DNA of 64,000 nt from Nocardioides sp. T2.26MG-1 (GCF_950101795.1 NZ_CATNLZ010000012.1:1-64000); one strand, 5' to 3'; shown: positions 17,657 through 28,664, counted from the stretch's first letter. The notes: generated by a model not told the origin, from the sequence alone. Translations and numbers: made by a program.

Positions 17657-17666
17657 GGCGGCCTCG

Positions 17667-18341
17667 GTGAACGGCGCCGCACCGGAGGAAACGCCGATCC
17701 GGGTGCTGCTCGTCGACGACGAGGCGCTCGTGCGGGCCGGCCTGCGGATGATCCTCTCGACGGCACCGGACCTGGCGGTCGTCGGCGAGGCCGAGGACGG
17801 CATCGGAGCCCTCGAGCGGACCCGCGAGCTCACGCCCGACGTGGTGCTGCTCGACATCCGAATGCCCGCCATGGACGGGCTGCGGGCACTCGAGCTGATG
17901 CGGGCGCTGCCGGATCCGCCCCACGTCATCGTGCTGACGACGTTCGATGCGGACGACCACGTCTACGACGCGCTGGCGAGCGGCGCGGCGGGGTTCCTCC
18001 TCAAGGACACCCCACCACGGGCGCTCATCCAGGCGATCCGGACCACGGTGACCGGCGGCGCGATCCTCTCCCCGGACCTGACCCGGCGGATCGCCGCGCG
18101 CCACACGGCGGACGTCCCCGACGACGTACGCGCGCGCCTCGCGACCCTCTCGGAGCGCGAGCTGGAGATCCTCCCGCTGGTCGCCCAGGGGCTCTCGAAC
18201 GCCGAGATCGGTCGCGACCTCTACCTCAGCGAGGCGACGGTGAAGGCGCACCTGACCCACATCCTCGCCAAGCTCGGGACCGCGAACCGCGTGCAGGTCG
18301 CAGTCCTCGCCGTCCGCGCCGGCCTGCTTCCCGACGACTGA
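17667..18341 (+). CDS. LuxR/NarL-type response regulator
   Basis: The 224-residue regulator has a receiver domain with IRVLLVDDEALVRAG (acidic pocket), phospho-acceptor Asp63 in [13 protein letters not shown] and the conserved Lys in FLLKDTPP. The C-terminal LuxR helix-turn-helix is LSERELEILPLVAQGLSNAE with LSEATVKAHLTHILAKLGT. GTG 17667 is used because it sits 14 residues before the first acidic residues; an ATG at 17653 is out of frame. It pairs with the kinase just upstream. Confidence 0.92.
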   Translation: MNGAAPEETPIRVLLVDDEALVRAGLRMILSTAPDLAVVGEAEDGIGALERTRELTPDVVLLDIRMPAMDGLRALELMRALPDPPHVIVLTTFDADDHVYDALASGAAGFLLKDTPPRALIQAIRTTVTGGAILSPDLTRRIAARHTADVPDDVRARLATLSERELEILPLVAQGLSNAEIGRDLYLSEATVKAHLTHILAKLGTANRVQVAVLAVRAGLLPDD

Positions 18342-18447
18342 GCCCGACCCTGCTCGAGGGTCGACCCTCGTCGCCCTGCGGGGACCCCGCACGCCCCGAG
18401 CCGCTGCACCGTTCACCGACGTCCGGACGCTGCCTGTGCACAAGCGG

Positions 18448-18516
18448 TTGACTGCGAAGGTAAAAAGTCGTTTCCTGGCGTAAACGCACGCAAACGCATG
18501 GATCGTAGGTCTCGGG
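18448..18516 (+). promoter_or_regulatory. AT-rich promoter region of the LysM gene
   Basis: TTGACT at 18448-18453 is a good -35, and GGTAAAAAGTCG follows. A direct repeat AAACGCA occurs twice, 10 nt apart, before ATG 18517. The patch is unusually AT-rich here and may hold an operator. The exact -10 is not certain. Confidence 0.35.
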
Positions 18517-19152
18517 ATGCCGGCTCCACCACTGCGCTGCCTGACCGTCTGGGTCGCCGCCACCGCGGCCGGCGGCGGCCTGGTCGCCTGGCTGGCGCCG
18601 CTGGCTGAGAGCGGGCCGGCCGACGCGGGGTTCGACGACCTCCTGGTGCGCCTGTGCTCGGCGGTGGCGATCCTCGGGACCGCCTGGCTGTGGGTGGCGA
18701 CGAGCATCACCGTCATCGAGGCACTCCGCGGGCGCACCCGGGGCACCCGGGCGCTCCCGGCTCCCCTGCGCCGGTGGGTGCTCGCCGCCTGCGGCGCCGG
18801 GTTGGTCGCCGGCCTGGCCACGCCCGCCGTGGCGACCCCCGGCGAGGTGCACACCGACCGCGGACCGGTCTCGGTGCTCGCCGGGCTGCCGCTGCCCGAC
18901 CGGGCGGTCGGCCTGCCCGGCGGCGCGTCGATCGGCACCGCTCCGCTCCCGTCTGCCCGGCCCCCGGTGTCGTCGGTCGTGGTCCGCCCCGGCGACACGC
19001 TCTGGGACCTCGCCTCGGTGCACCTCGGCGACGCCCGCCGGTGGCCCGAGATCTACGCGCTCAACCGGGCGGCGATCGGCGCCGACCCGAGCCTGATCCA
19101 CCCCGCGACCCGCCTTCGGCTGCCCGCCGACCGACCCGAGGAGACACCGTGA
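18517..19152 (+). CDS. LysM domain membrane protein
   Basis: This 211-residue protein has two to three hydrophobic segments in its first 105 residues (LTVWVAATAAGGGLVAWLAP; AVAILGTAWLWVATSITVIE; WVLAACGAGLVAGLATPAVA) and then, after a Pro/Ala-rich linker, one LysM repeat near residues 155-205 (VVVRPGDTLWDLASVHLGDA, WPEIYALNRAAIGADPSLIH). LysM binds N-acetylglucosamine chains, so the C-terminus is expected outside at the peptidoglycan. It overlaps the next gene by 4 nt (GTGA). Confidence 0.83.
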   Translation: MPAPPLRCLTVWVAATAAGGGLVAWLAPLAESGPADAGFDDLLVRLCSAVAILGTAWLWVATSITVIEALRGRTRGTRALPAPLRRWVLAACGAGLVAGLATPAVATPGEVHTDRGPVSVLAGLPLPDRAVGLPGGASIGTAPLPSARPPVSSVVVRPGDTLWDLASVHLGDARRWPEIYALNRAAIGADPSLIHPATRLRLPADRPEETP

Positions 19153-19676
19153 GCGACCACCACCTCGACCATCACCTCGACGAGAACGTCGTGGCGCTGC
19201 GAGCACCCGTGCCGCTCGCGAGCGTGCAGGGCACGCTCGCGCTCGACCTCCAGCCGCGCCACGACCCGCCCGACCCGGCACCGGCCGCGTGCCGTGGCTC
19301 GGCGGACGTCATCGCGATCGAGCAGCCGCTACGGCACGGGCTCGAGCAGTGGGCCCGGCGCTACGTGCAGGCCGCGGTCGAGATCGTCGGCGGCGACCGT
19401 CCGGTCACCCAGCTGCTGCGCTGGAGCACCCGCGAGGTGTTCGACAACCTGGAGCGCCGCGCCCAGCTGGTCGCCCGAGCCGGGCGTCACCATCCCGGCC
19501 AAGGTCGCGTGCAGCCGGTGCGGCCCCAGGTCCTGGGGGTCCACACCTGCTTCATCCGGCACGACGTCGTCGAGGTCAGCGCCCACGTCCGCTACGGCCA
19601 GCGCTCCCGCGCGATCGCCGCCCGCTTCGAGGCCGTCGACCAGCGCTGGTGCTGCACCGCCCTGGACTTCGCATGA
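19149..19676 (+). CDS. Rv3235 family protein
   Basis: The 175-residue protein has a His-rich N-terminus (SDHHLDHHLDENVV), a helical middle (LRHGLEQWARRYVQAAVEIV; QLLRWSTREVFDNLERRAQL) and a C-terminal VSAHVRYGQRSRAIAARFE followed by RWCCTALDF. This matches actinobacterial Rv3235-type proteins, in M. tuberculosis also encoded near secA1. Function is unknown. GTG 19149 overlaps the LysM stop, so translation is coupled. It converges on secA. Confidence 0.78.
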   Translation: MSDHHLDHHLDENVVALRAPVPLASVQGTLALDLQPRHDPPDPAPAACRGSADVIAIEQPLRHGLEQWARRYVQAAVEIVGGDRPVTQLLRWSTREVFDNLERRAQLVARAGRHHPGQGRVQPVRPQVLGVHTCFIRHDVVEVSAHVRYGQRSRAIAARFEAVDQRWCCTALDFA

Positions 19677-19729
19677 AGAGCGAGCGAGTCGCGGCGTGCG
19701 ACGCACGAGCACGGCGCGTCGCGAGCGAA

Positions 19730-19784
19730 GGTTGAGCAGGCGATCGCGACCGAGGAACGAGGTCGCGCGAGCGCGTCGAATACC
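19730..19784 (+). repeat. Palindromic intergenic module behind the Rv3235-type gene
   Basis: The element begins GGTTGAGCAG, has inner arms CGCGACC and GGTCGCG around a GAGGAACGA loop, and ends GTCGAATACC. The arm and loop sequence equals that at 24.1 kb while the ends are diverged. It lies 53 bp after the stop of the gene on the same strand. Confidence 0.6.
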
Positions 19785-19799
19785 GGTGAGACGACAAAC

Positions 19800-19823
19800 G
19801 GCGGTGACCGGATCGTCACCGCC
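19800..19823. terminator. Hairpin between convergent Rv3235-type and secA genes
   Basis: Perfect 9-bp arms GGCGGTGAC and GTCACCGCC surround a 6-nt loop. There is no U-run, but the position between convergent genes suggests a bidirectional terminator. Confidence 0.5.
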
Positions 19824-19835
19824 GTCGTCGGGCCG

Positions 19836-19884
19836 GGTGGTTTCGAGGCTCAGGCGCCAGCGCGCCTTCGCACCTCAACCACCG
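19836..19884 (-). repeat. Palindromic intergenic module behind secA
   Basis: On the minus strand it begins GGTGGTTGAGG and ends CCTCGAAACCACC, with inner arms AGGCGC and GCGCCT. It is the same GGTT...AACC variant as at 4.2 kb and starts within 10 nt of the secA stop. Confidence 0.55.
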
Positions 19885-19892
19885 GCAACGAC

Positions 19893-22733
<2,841 letters not shown>

Positions 22734-22767
22734 GTGGGTTTGGCTCCCTGAAATCGTTGGCTGCGCC

Positions 22768-22773
22768 ACTCTA
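22768..22773 (-). promoter_or_regulatory. -10 box of secA
   Basis: TAGAGT on the minus strand overlaps an in-frame GTG at 22769. A transcript starting about 7 nt later would exclude that codon, which supports GTG 22733 as the start. Confidence 0.45.
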
Positions 22774-22793
22774 CCCAGGCCGGGAAGCGGGCC

Positions 22794-24008
22794 CTAACCG
22801 AGCGCCGCGACCGCGGCACCCAGCTCGCCCGCCAGGTCACCTCGAGGCTCCACCACAATGTCGGCCAGCCCCAGCCAGCCCGCCAGCGACTCCAGCTCGG
22901 CGGCCAGCTCGGCCGCCGTGTCAGGAGGCGCGTCGGGCTCGGCGTACGCCGCCCTCACGACCAGCCGCCCCGCGCCCCCGGCGTACGACCGCTCGGCCTT
23001 GAGGTCGGCCCGGCCCACGATCCGGTCGCGCAGCAGGAACGGCAGCACGTAGTAGCCGTGCACCCGCTTAGCGGCCGGGACGTAGATCTCGATGCGGTAG
23101 CGGAAGCCGAAGAGCTGCTCGGTGCGCGCCCGCTCCCACACCACCGGGTCGAACGGGCTCAGCAGCGCGCGGGCGTTCACGCGCCGTGGCAGCCGGGCGT
23201 CGCGGTGGAGGTAGCCGGGGCGCTTCCAGCCCTCGACCGTGACCGGGAGCAGCTCACCGTCCTCGACGAGCTCCGCCACGGCCTGCGCCGCGTGCGCGAC
23301 CTCCATCCGGTAGTAGTCGCGAAGGTCCTGGACGGTGGCGACGCCGTGCGAGCGAGCCGCCCGGCGGACCAGCTCCCGGCTGGCGTCCTCCAGCGAGGGG
23401 GTGGGCTGCGCGAGGACGTCCGCGGGTAACACCCGCTCGGGAAGGTCGTAGCGGATCTCGAACTGGTTGTTGCGCCCGGCGATGGCGAGCTCGCCCGCGG
23501 TGTAGAGGTAGTCGAGCACCCGTCGGGTCCGCGACCAGTTCCATCCCCAGTTGTCCTTGGCGCGGGGCAGCCCGTCGTCGAGGTCTCGCGCGGTCGACGC
23601 ACCTCGGTCGCGCACCTCGGCCACCAGGCTCTGCTCGAGGGCGTCGTCAGCGGCGACGAAGCCCCACTTGCCGCGCTTCTCGCGGTACGACGCCATCCGG
23701 TGCCGCATCACCGGCCACAGGTCGACCGGCATGAACGCCTGCACGTGCGCCCAGTACTCCACGATCCGCCGCGGCCGGTGCTCGGCGGCCCGGCGCAGCA
23801 GCTCGACGTCGTACGGGCCCATCCGCGAGAACAGCGGCATGTAGTGGGCGCGCTGGAGCACGTTGACGGAGTCGACCTGGAGCACGCCGGTGCGCTCGAG
23901 CGTGCGGGTGAACGTGCGCATCGTCGGGGTGGTGTGCCGCGGGTCGAGGAAGCCCTGGGCGGCGAGTGCGATGCGGCGTGCCTGGGCGTTGCTCAGCGAG
24001 TCGACCAC
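22794..24008 (-). CDS. YcaQ/AlkX-type winged-helix DNA glycosylase
   Basis: This 404-residue protein fits the YcaQ family (DUF1006/HTH_42), enzymes that unhook interstrand crosslinks and alkylated bases. It has tandem winged-helix-like domains (SNAQARRIALAAQGFLDPR; SLEDASRELVRRAARSHGVA) and the catalytic QXD motif in TGVLQVDSVNVLQRAHY near residues 47-49. The Arg-rich segment DNWGWNWSRTRRVLDYLYTA and a C-terminal beta part SPFDPVVWERARTEQLFGFR are also typical. GTG 24008 follows TAGGGT by 8 nt. Confidence 0.85.
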   Translation of the reverse strand: MVDSLSNAQARRIALAAQGFLDPRHTTPTMRTFTRTLERTGVLQVDSVNVLQRAHYMPLFSRMGPYDVELLRRAAEHRPRRIVEYWAHVQAFMPVDLWPVMRHRMASYREKRGKWGFVAADDALEQSLVAEVRDRGASTARDLDDGLPRAKDNWGWNWSRTRRVLDYLYTAGELAIAGRNNQFEIRYDLPERVLPADVLAQPTPSLEDASRELVRRAARSHGVATVQDLRDYYRMEVAHAAQAVAELVEDGELLPVTVEGWKRPGYLHRDARLPRRVNARALLSPFDPVVWERARTEQLFGFRYRIEIYVPAAKRVHGYYVLPFLLRDRIVGRADLKAERSYAGGAGRLVVRAAYAEPDAPPDTAAELAAELESLAGWLGLADIVVEPRGDLAGELGAAVAALG

Positions 24009-24016
24009 GAAGCCAG

Positions 24017-24022
24017 ACCCTA
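24017..24022 (-). promoter_or_regulatory. Leaderless -10 box of the YcaQ-type gene
   Basis: TAGGGT on the minus strand ends 8 nt before GTG 24008, without a ribosome binding site between. Confidence 0.45.
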
Positions 24023-24043
24023 GATCAGGGCGCCGACACTCGT

Positions 24044-24107
24044 TGGTCGAGTAGCGAGCACGTCATCCGGTGGTCGAGTAGCGAGCGCCAGCGAGCGCAT
24101 CGAGACC
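24044..24107 (+). repeat. Plus-oriented copies of the palindromic module
   Basis: A partial copy (GGTCGAGTAGCGAGC at 24044) is followed by a full short copy 24072-24107 that starts GGTCGAGTAG and ends CATCGAGACC, with inner arms GCGAGCGC and GCGAGCGC-like repeats. It faces the minus-oriented copy at 24143-24195. Confidence 0.6.
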
Positions 24108-24142
24108 CCTGTCGGTCACCAGGCCGACTGTCGGCTCACCGC

Positions 24143-24195
24143 TGTCTCGATACGCCGGTCGCGACCTCGTTCCTCGGTCGCGCGGCTACTCGACC
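24143..24195 (-). repeat. Palindromic module behind the response regulator
   Basis: On the minus strand it begins GGTCGAGTAGCC, has arms CGCGACC and GGTCGCG around GAGGAACGA, and ends GGCGTATCGAGAC. It is joined to the stop-codon hairpin by the linker CAGCAGCCA, also present at 48.96 and 54.35 kb. Confidence 0.7.
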
Positions 24196-24207
24196 TGGCT
24201 GCTGCTT

Positions 24208-24233
24208 CCTAGCGCCGGCAAGCCGGCACTAGG
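24208..24233 (-). terminator. Hairpin containing the response-regulator stop
   Basis: Arms CCTAGCGCCGGC and GCCGGCACTAGG pair with one mismatch around AA. The TAG stop (24229-24231) is inside one arm. The arms are specific to this locus while the neighbouring module is shared. Confidence 0.6.
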
Positions 24234-24912
24234 GCAGCTCAAGCAGCTTCTCCTTGACGGCATACATCACGGCCTCCATGCGGGAGTGCAGCTGGAGCTT
24301 CTCCAGGATGTTGCGCACGTGGTTCTTGACGGTGTTCTCGCTGATGAACAGCTCCTTGGCGATCTCGCGGTTGTTCATCCCGCGGGCCACCAGACGCAGC
24401 ACCTCGAGCTCGCGCTCGGTGAGGCGCAGCCCGGGCACGTGGTCGCGCTCGGGGCGCGACATCTGCTTGAACTCGTCGATGAGCTTGACCGCCATCGACG
24501 GGCTGATCAGCGACTGGCCGTCGGCGACGACCCGGACCGCCTGCGCGACCTCCTCGATCGAGGAGTCCTTGAGCAGGTAGCCGGCAGCGCCGCTCTTGAC
24601 CGCCTCGTAGAGGTCGGCCTCCTCGTCGGAGACCGTGAGCATGATGATCTTGGCCGACGGGACGGCCTCCTTGATCGCCAGGCACGCCTCGATCCCGGAG
24701 CGCTTCGGCATCCGGATGTCGAGCAGCACGACGTCGGGCGCGGCCGTCTCGGCGAGGGAGGTGCCCTCGACGCCGTCGCCGGCCTCGCCGACCACCTCGA
24801 TGCCGGGCTCGATGCCGAGCAGCATCGTCAGGCCTCGGCGGAACAGCTCCTGGTCATCGACCACGAGCACCCGGATCGGCTCGCCTCCGGCGTCGTTCGT
24901 CTCGTCTCCCAC
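24229..24912 (-). CDS. LuxR/NarL-type response regulator (orphan)
   Basis: The 227-residue regulator has its receiver domain at [15 protein letters not shown] with phospho-acceptor Asp65 ([13 protein letters not shown]) and Lys in YLLKDSS, and the [23 protein letters not shown] with [20 protein letters not shown]. No kinase gene is adjacent. A regulator of this kind next to hpf is recurrent in Actinobacteria (for example the SCO3008-SCO3009 pair of Streptomyces), suggesting a conserved but unexplained link to ribosome hibernation or starvation. It ends in a hairpin that includes its stop codon. Confidence 0.9.
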   Translation of the reverse strand: MGDETNDAGGEPIRVLVVDDQELFRRGLTMLLGIEPGIEVVGEAGDGVEGTSLAETAAPDVVLLDIRMPKRSGIEACLAIKEAVPSAKIIMLTVSDEEADLYEAVKSGAAGYLLKDSSIEEVAQAVRVVADGQSLISPSMAVKLIDEFKQMSRPERDHVPGLRLTERELEVLRLVARGMNNREIAKELFISENTVKNHVRNILEKLQLHSRMEAVMYAVKEKLLELP

Positions 24913-25009
24913 CTGCGCATCATGGCACGATCAGGCCCCCCGGGGCGCGCGATCGGGTGGTGGAGATGCCGACCGGCCCATCAGGACCGGCCCGACACCC
25001 GTCCCTCGC

Positions 25010-25639
25010 TCAGGACGTCGCGTCCACGTCCAGCGAGATCACGCCGTAGTCGTAGCCGCGGCGCCGGTAGACGACCGAGGGCCGGTCGTTCTCCTTGTCC
25101 ACGAAGAGGTAGAAGTCGTGGCCCACGAGCTCCATCTCGTAGAGCGCCTGGTCGAGTGTCATCGGGCTGGCGGCGTGGGTCTTCTCGCGGACCACCAGCG
25201 GACCGTCGCCGGAGACGTCGATCGGCCCGACCTTGCGGTCGTGGGTGGTCACCTGGTCATCCGCAGCGGTCTCGTCGATGGCCTCCATCCCCTCGGCGAG
25301 CGCCTGGCCGACCGAGACGGGTGCACGCCGTCCGCGGTGCACGCGCCGCCGGTCGGACGCGCGCCGCATCTGTGCGGCCATCTTGTCGAGGGCGAGGTCC
25401 AGCGCGGCCATCTTGTCCGCCGCCAGCGCCTCGGCCCGGATCACGGGCCCCTTCGAGAACGCGGTCAGCTGGAGCCGCACCGCGCGGTCCGCCTGGCGCG
25501 GGTTGCGCTCACACTCGACCTCCACGTTCACGCGGATGATGCGATGGTCGTGCTTCTCGAGCTTTCCCAGCTTCTCGTCGACGTGACTGCGGAACCTGTC
25601 CGACAGCTCGCAATGACGACCGGTGACCACAACTTCCAT
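25010..25639 (-). CDS. hpf: Long-form ribosome hibernation promoting factor
   Basis: The 209-residue protein has the N-terminal S30AE/YfiA domain (MEVVVTGRHCELSDRFRSHV; AVRLQLTAFSKGPVIRAEAL) and, after a basic linker, the C-terminal dimerisation domain of long HPF (MTLDQALYEMELVGHDFYLF, RRGYDYGVISLD). It binds the 30S decoding region and joins 70S ribosomes into 100S dimers in stationary phase. ATG 25639 follows GGGAGG by 6 nt and begins exactly at the family N-terminus; the frame is open further upstream but without homology. Confidence 0.95.
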   Translation of the reverse strand: MEVVVTGRHCELSDRFRSHVDEKLGKLEKHDHRIIRVNVEVECERNPRQADRAVRLQLTAFSKGPVIRAEALAADKMAALDLALDKMAAQMRRASDRRRVHRGRRAPVSVGQALAEGMEAIDETAADDQVTTHDRKVGPIDVSGDGPLVVREKTHAASPMTLDQALYEMELVGHDFYLFVDKENDRPSVVYRRRGYDYGVISLDVDATS

Positions 25640-26110
25640 GTGAACCTCCCGTTGCACAGTTGGTTTCAGCGATGAATCAGCGTCCGAGCACGCCCTCCTG
25701 CGGGCAGGCCGACGCCCCGGCACCCCTGTCGTGGGGTCCGGTGCTCGGGGTGGTGAGAGGAGTCCGTCCGGCCGACCTGGTCTTCGACCCCACAATCGCC
25801 TGCTGAGGCGTTCGCAGCTTGAGTGCCACTACTGGCCTTCTCCCGGCCGTCGTCGCATCTGGCGACGGGGCAGAGGCAGGACTTACGACTAAGCCGCACC
25901 GTGATCCCAAGACAAGGGAGGCGCCGCCCCCCTCGGACCCCCCGAAGGAGATCCAGGAGAACTCCCCCAAGGCTTGGTTACGTGGACCGTTTCGCCTGCG
26001 ACTGGCATCGGCTTGCCGACGTGACGCCCGGTTGGACCGGGGCGTCCCGACGACGCAACCACGGACCCGGACGGACTCCATGCACAGACGTTAGTCGAAG
26101 GCCTCGGCAT
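25640..26110 (-). other. 471-bp gene-free region upstream of hpf
   Basis: No convincing gene lies here, although antisense and upstream frames are open because of GC bias. It is GC-rich with several inverted repeats, of which that at 25715-25750 is the strongest. The length is unusual for this compact region, so a structured 5' leader or several promoters for hpf are plausible. I could not match it to a known riboswitch by eye. Confidence 0.5.
25715..25750 (-). promoter_or_regulatory. Strong hairpin in the hpf upstream region
   Basis: On the plus strand CCCCGGCACC and GGTGCTCGGGG pair with one bulge, and inside them CCC pairs with GGG around a short loop. The hairpin lies 75-110 nt upstream of the hpf ATG. 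It could be a leader attenuator or a DNA operator; no function is shown. Confidence 0.35.
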
Positions 26111-26866
26111 TCAAAAGGGACCGAGGTCCCAGGAACCCGCCGCCGCGTCGGTACGGCGGCGGGTGGCCGCCACCGCGGCGAGCGCGACCACCGTGAGACC
26201 GACCGACTCGAGGGCGCGCTGAGCCTCGCGGGCCGTCGACCCGGTGGTGAGCACGTCGTCGCAGACCACCAGCGAGGCACGGGGTCGGCAGGTGGCGAGG
26301 CGGCGCAGCGACGTCGCCGGGCAGTGCATGGAGCCGGCCAGGTTGGCGGCCCGGGCGGCCGCTCCGAGGCCCGCCTGGTCGAGCACGCCGGACCGGCTGC
26401 GCAGCAGCCGCGTCGCGACGACGTCGAGGCCACCGGCCCGTGCGAGCCGAGCAGCACGGACGGTGATCGACCAGGTCGGGTCGTGCCCACGGGCCCGCGC
26501 GCTGCCCGGACGCGATGGCACGGGCACCAGCACCACCGGACCCGCCGGTCCCCCGGGCTGCCCGTGGAGCGCCGACGAGACCGCCTGGGCGAGCAACCGG
26601 CCGAGCGGGCCGCGGAGCGCGAGCACGCGGTGCTCCTTATGCGCGAGCACCAGGGCACGGACGGTGCCGTCGTACGCCGCCGCCGCCCACGGCGGAGCCA
26701 GCCCAGCCGGCACCGGCGAGGGCCAGGCGGGCCGTGCCCCGTCCGGAAGCCCGGCCGCGCAGGGCTCGCAGAGCGGGCGACCGGGGCGCGCGCAGCCGAC
26801 GCAGGAGCCGCCGAGCAGCAGGTCGAGCGAGCCGTCCAGGACGTCGCGGAGCATGCTCGATCGCAC
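26111..26866 (-). CDS. ComF family phosphoribosyltransferase-like protein
   Basis: The 251-residue ComF-type protein has an N-terminal zinc-ribbon-like segment (GGSCVGCARPGRPLCEPCA) and a C-terminal type I phosphoribosyltransferase fold with the PRPP loop LVVCDDVLTTGSTAREAQ. In naturally competent bacteria ComF aids DNA uptake, but the actinobacterial role is not established (M. tuberculosis Rv3242c is in the same position). ATG 26866 or ATG 26854 could be the start. Its last codons form a small terminator. Confidence 0.88.
   Translation of the reverse strand: MRSSMLRDVLDGSLDLLLGGSCVGCARPGRPLCEPCAAGLPDGARPAWPSPVPAGLAPPWAAAAYDGTVRALVLAHKEHRVLALRGPLGRLLAQAVSSALHGQPGGPAGPVVLVPVPSRPGSARARGHDPTWSITVRAARLARAGGLDVVATRLLRSRSGVLDQAGLGAAARAANLAGSMHCPATSLRRLATCRPRASLVVCDDVLTTGSTAREAQRALESVGLTVVALAAVAATRRRTDAAAGSWDLGPF
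26113..26130 (-). terminator. Intrinsic terminator made of the last comF codons
   Basis: On the minus strand GGGAC and GTCCC pair around CTCG and are followed directly by TTTT, the last two Ts belonging to the TGA-preceding Phe codon and stop. It is one of few hairpins in this window with a U-run. The 5-bp stem is short. Confidence 0.45.
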
Positions 26867-26918
26867 CAGGTCGCCGGCCCGGTGTTCAATCCCGGCCGCC
26901 GCGCCTGTGGACGGGCTC

Positions 26919-28664
26919 TCAGCCGACGTAGACCACGCCGGTGGTGCCCTTCGGCAGCGGCGTGAGGTGCTGGTCGGAGCTGCCGACGTCGACGAGGCCC
27001 CGGCGGGTCAGGCCGTAGACCGGCTCGTCGCCGGCCGGGGACCCGACGAGCCCGGTGAGCACGCCGCCGACCGTCACCGCCGTCGGGTCGATGCTGGACG
27101 GCGACCCGTCCACCGGGGCTGCCTCGATCATCGCGAGTGCCGTCGCCACGGGTGGGGTGAGCACGTCGATGCTGCTGGTGCTGCGCCAGGCGATCGCCCG
27201 GATCGGCAGCTCGTCGTCGCCGCTCGCCCCGATCCGGCGTGCCCGCGTGGCGCCGAGCACCTGGCCGGTCCCGCGGTGCTCGATCCGGGTCACGACGATC
27301 GCGTCCCCGGCGGGTCCGCTGATCACGGCGACCAGACGGCTGCCGTCGCGTGAGACGAGGAACGAGCGGACCCGTTCGCCGGAGATGCCCGGCACCCACA
27401 GCGTCCGCACCGTGGTCCCCTCGACGTACGAGACCCGCGCCCCCCGACTGGTCCGGTCGACCAGCCACATCCGGCCGGAGAAGTCCCAGGCCGGCCTGAG
27501 GAAGTCCTGGCCGCCGCTGACGACGGTCCGGACCTTCGTGTCCTTGTTGCTGCCGAGCTCGCCGACGAGGACCGACGTGCCGTTGGCACCGATGCCGGCC
27601 ACGGTGCTCGCGTCCAGGCTGACGCCGATCGAGCGCATCCCCAGGCTCCGGCCGCCGAGGGCGCCCGCCACGGGCTCCAGGGCCGTCGGCGTGCCCGAGA
27701 CGACGCCACCGCGGCGCAGCCCGTAGAGCAGCGGGCTGGCCTGGAACCCCGCCGGGTCGAACTGGGCGCCGCCGTCCACCCGGTACGACGAGACGCCGCC
27801 GGGCAACGGCACGGGGTCGCCGTTGAAGGAGAGCCGGATGCTCTTCACCGCTGGCTCCTGGCGCAGCGTCCACGCCAGCTGCGCCATCATCATCTCGATC
27901 GTGTTGGCCGTGGGCCGCCCCCCGTCCCCCGACAGCAGGATGTCGGCGACGCCGTCGTCGGACACCGTCACGCCGACCGAGACCTCGAGGCCCGGAGGGA
28001 TGAAGCTCTGGATGACCCGGGAGAGGTCGGGCGAAGGCCCCATCAGCAGGGCCTGGACGAGCGAGGACGCGAGCTGGTCGCCCCGGGGCACGAAGACCGG
28101 CTCCGGTGTCAGGATCGAGGCGGTGGGGTCGAAGTAGTACAGCGAGACCTGGCGGAAGTACTGCTGGAACCAGCTCTCGGGCACGATCAGCGCGTTCGGG
28201 AGCCGGTCGATGCGCCACTCGCCGTCCTCGAGCGCCATCGTGAACGTGATCGTGCGGTGCGCCCGCGGGAGCGCCCCTCGCCAGGCGCCGCGGCTGTCGA
28301 GATGGTTGGCGTCAGGCAGCCGGATGGTGACCGCCTGGCCGCTGTCGGTCGGCGTCGGCGGAGTCGGGTAGGTGATCGTCCCCTGCGGGTTCCACGCCGC
28401 GGCGGCGTCCTCGGTGAGGAACTCGCGCGCGATCTTCGTGCTGACCGGCACCGCCCGCATCGCGATGAGGAACTGGCGCACGATCTCGGTCGGGGCCGCC
28501 CCGTCCTCCGGCGGCCGGGGGTCGAAGAAGAACCCCGTGTCGGTGGAGACGTCGCCCTCGGAGCGGGTCTCGACGACCGGCCCGTCGTCGGGCACGCGGA
28601 CGCAGCCGCCGACCAGAGCGGCGAGCAGGACCACCGCCAGGGCGGCCAGCCCCCGGCGCGTCAC
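26919..28664 (-). CDS. lpqB: Lipoprotein LpqB
   Basis: The 581-residue protein starts with a lipoprotein signal (LAALAVVLLAALVGGC, lipid-anchored Cys21) and continues with the GerMN-like domain and an eight-stranded beta-propeller-like C-terminal part typical of LpqB. LpqB interacts with the extracytoplasmic part of MtrB and modulates MtrAB control of cell division and wall metabolism. GTG 28664 overlaps the mtrB stop by 4 nt (GTGA), so the two are translationally coupled, the usual mtrA-mtrB-lpqB order. Confidence 0.95.
   Translation of the reverse strand: MTRRGLAALAVVLLAALVGGCVRVPDDGPVVETRSEGDVSTDTGFFFDPRPPEDGAAPTEIVRQFLIAMRAVPVSTKIAREFLTEDAAAAWNPQGTITYPTPPTPTDSGQAVTIRLPDANHLDSRGAWRGALPRAHRTITFTMALEDGEWRIDRLPNALIVPESWFQQYFRQVSLYYFDPTASILTPEPVFVPRGDQLASSLVQALLMGPSPDLSRVIQSFIPPGLEVSVGVTVSDDGVADILLSGDGGRPTANTIEMMMAQLAWTLRQEPAVKSIRLSFNGDPVPLPGGVSSYRVDGGAQFDPAGFQASPLLYGLRRGGVVSGTPTALEPVAGALGGRSLGMRSIGVSLDASTVAGIGANGTSVLVGELGSNKDTKVRTVVSGGQDFLRPAWDFSGRMWLVDRTSRGARVSYVEGTTVRTLWVPGISGERVRSFLVSRDGSRLVAVISGPAGDAIVVTRIEHRGTGQVLGATRARRIGASGDDELPIRAIAWRSTSSIDVLTPPVATALAMIEAAPVDGSPSSIDPTAVTVGGVLTGLVGSPAGDEPVYGLTRRGLVDVGSSDQHLTPLPKGTTGVVYVG

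Noticed and set aside
22734..22769. Longer secA start at GTG 22769
   Set aside because: A TAGAGT -10 box overlaps this codon, and the next GTG begins the normal SecA N-terminus.
25800..26100. Possible riboswitch (cyclic di-AMP or cobalamin) upstream of hpf
   Set aside because: No conserved core recognised by eye; kept only as an unassigned structured region.
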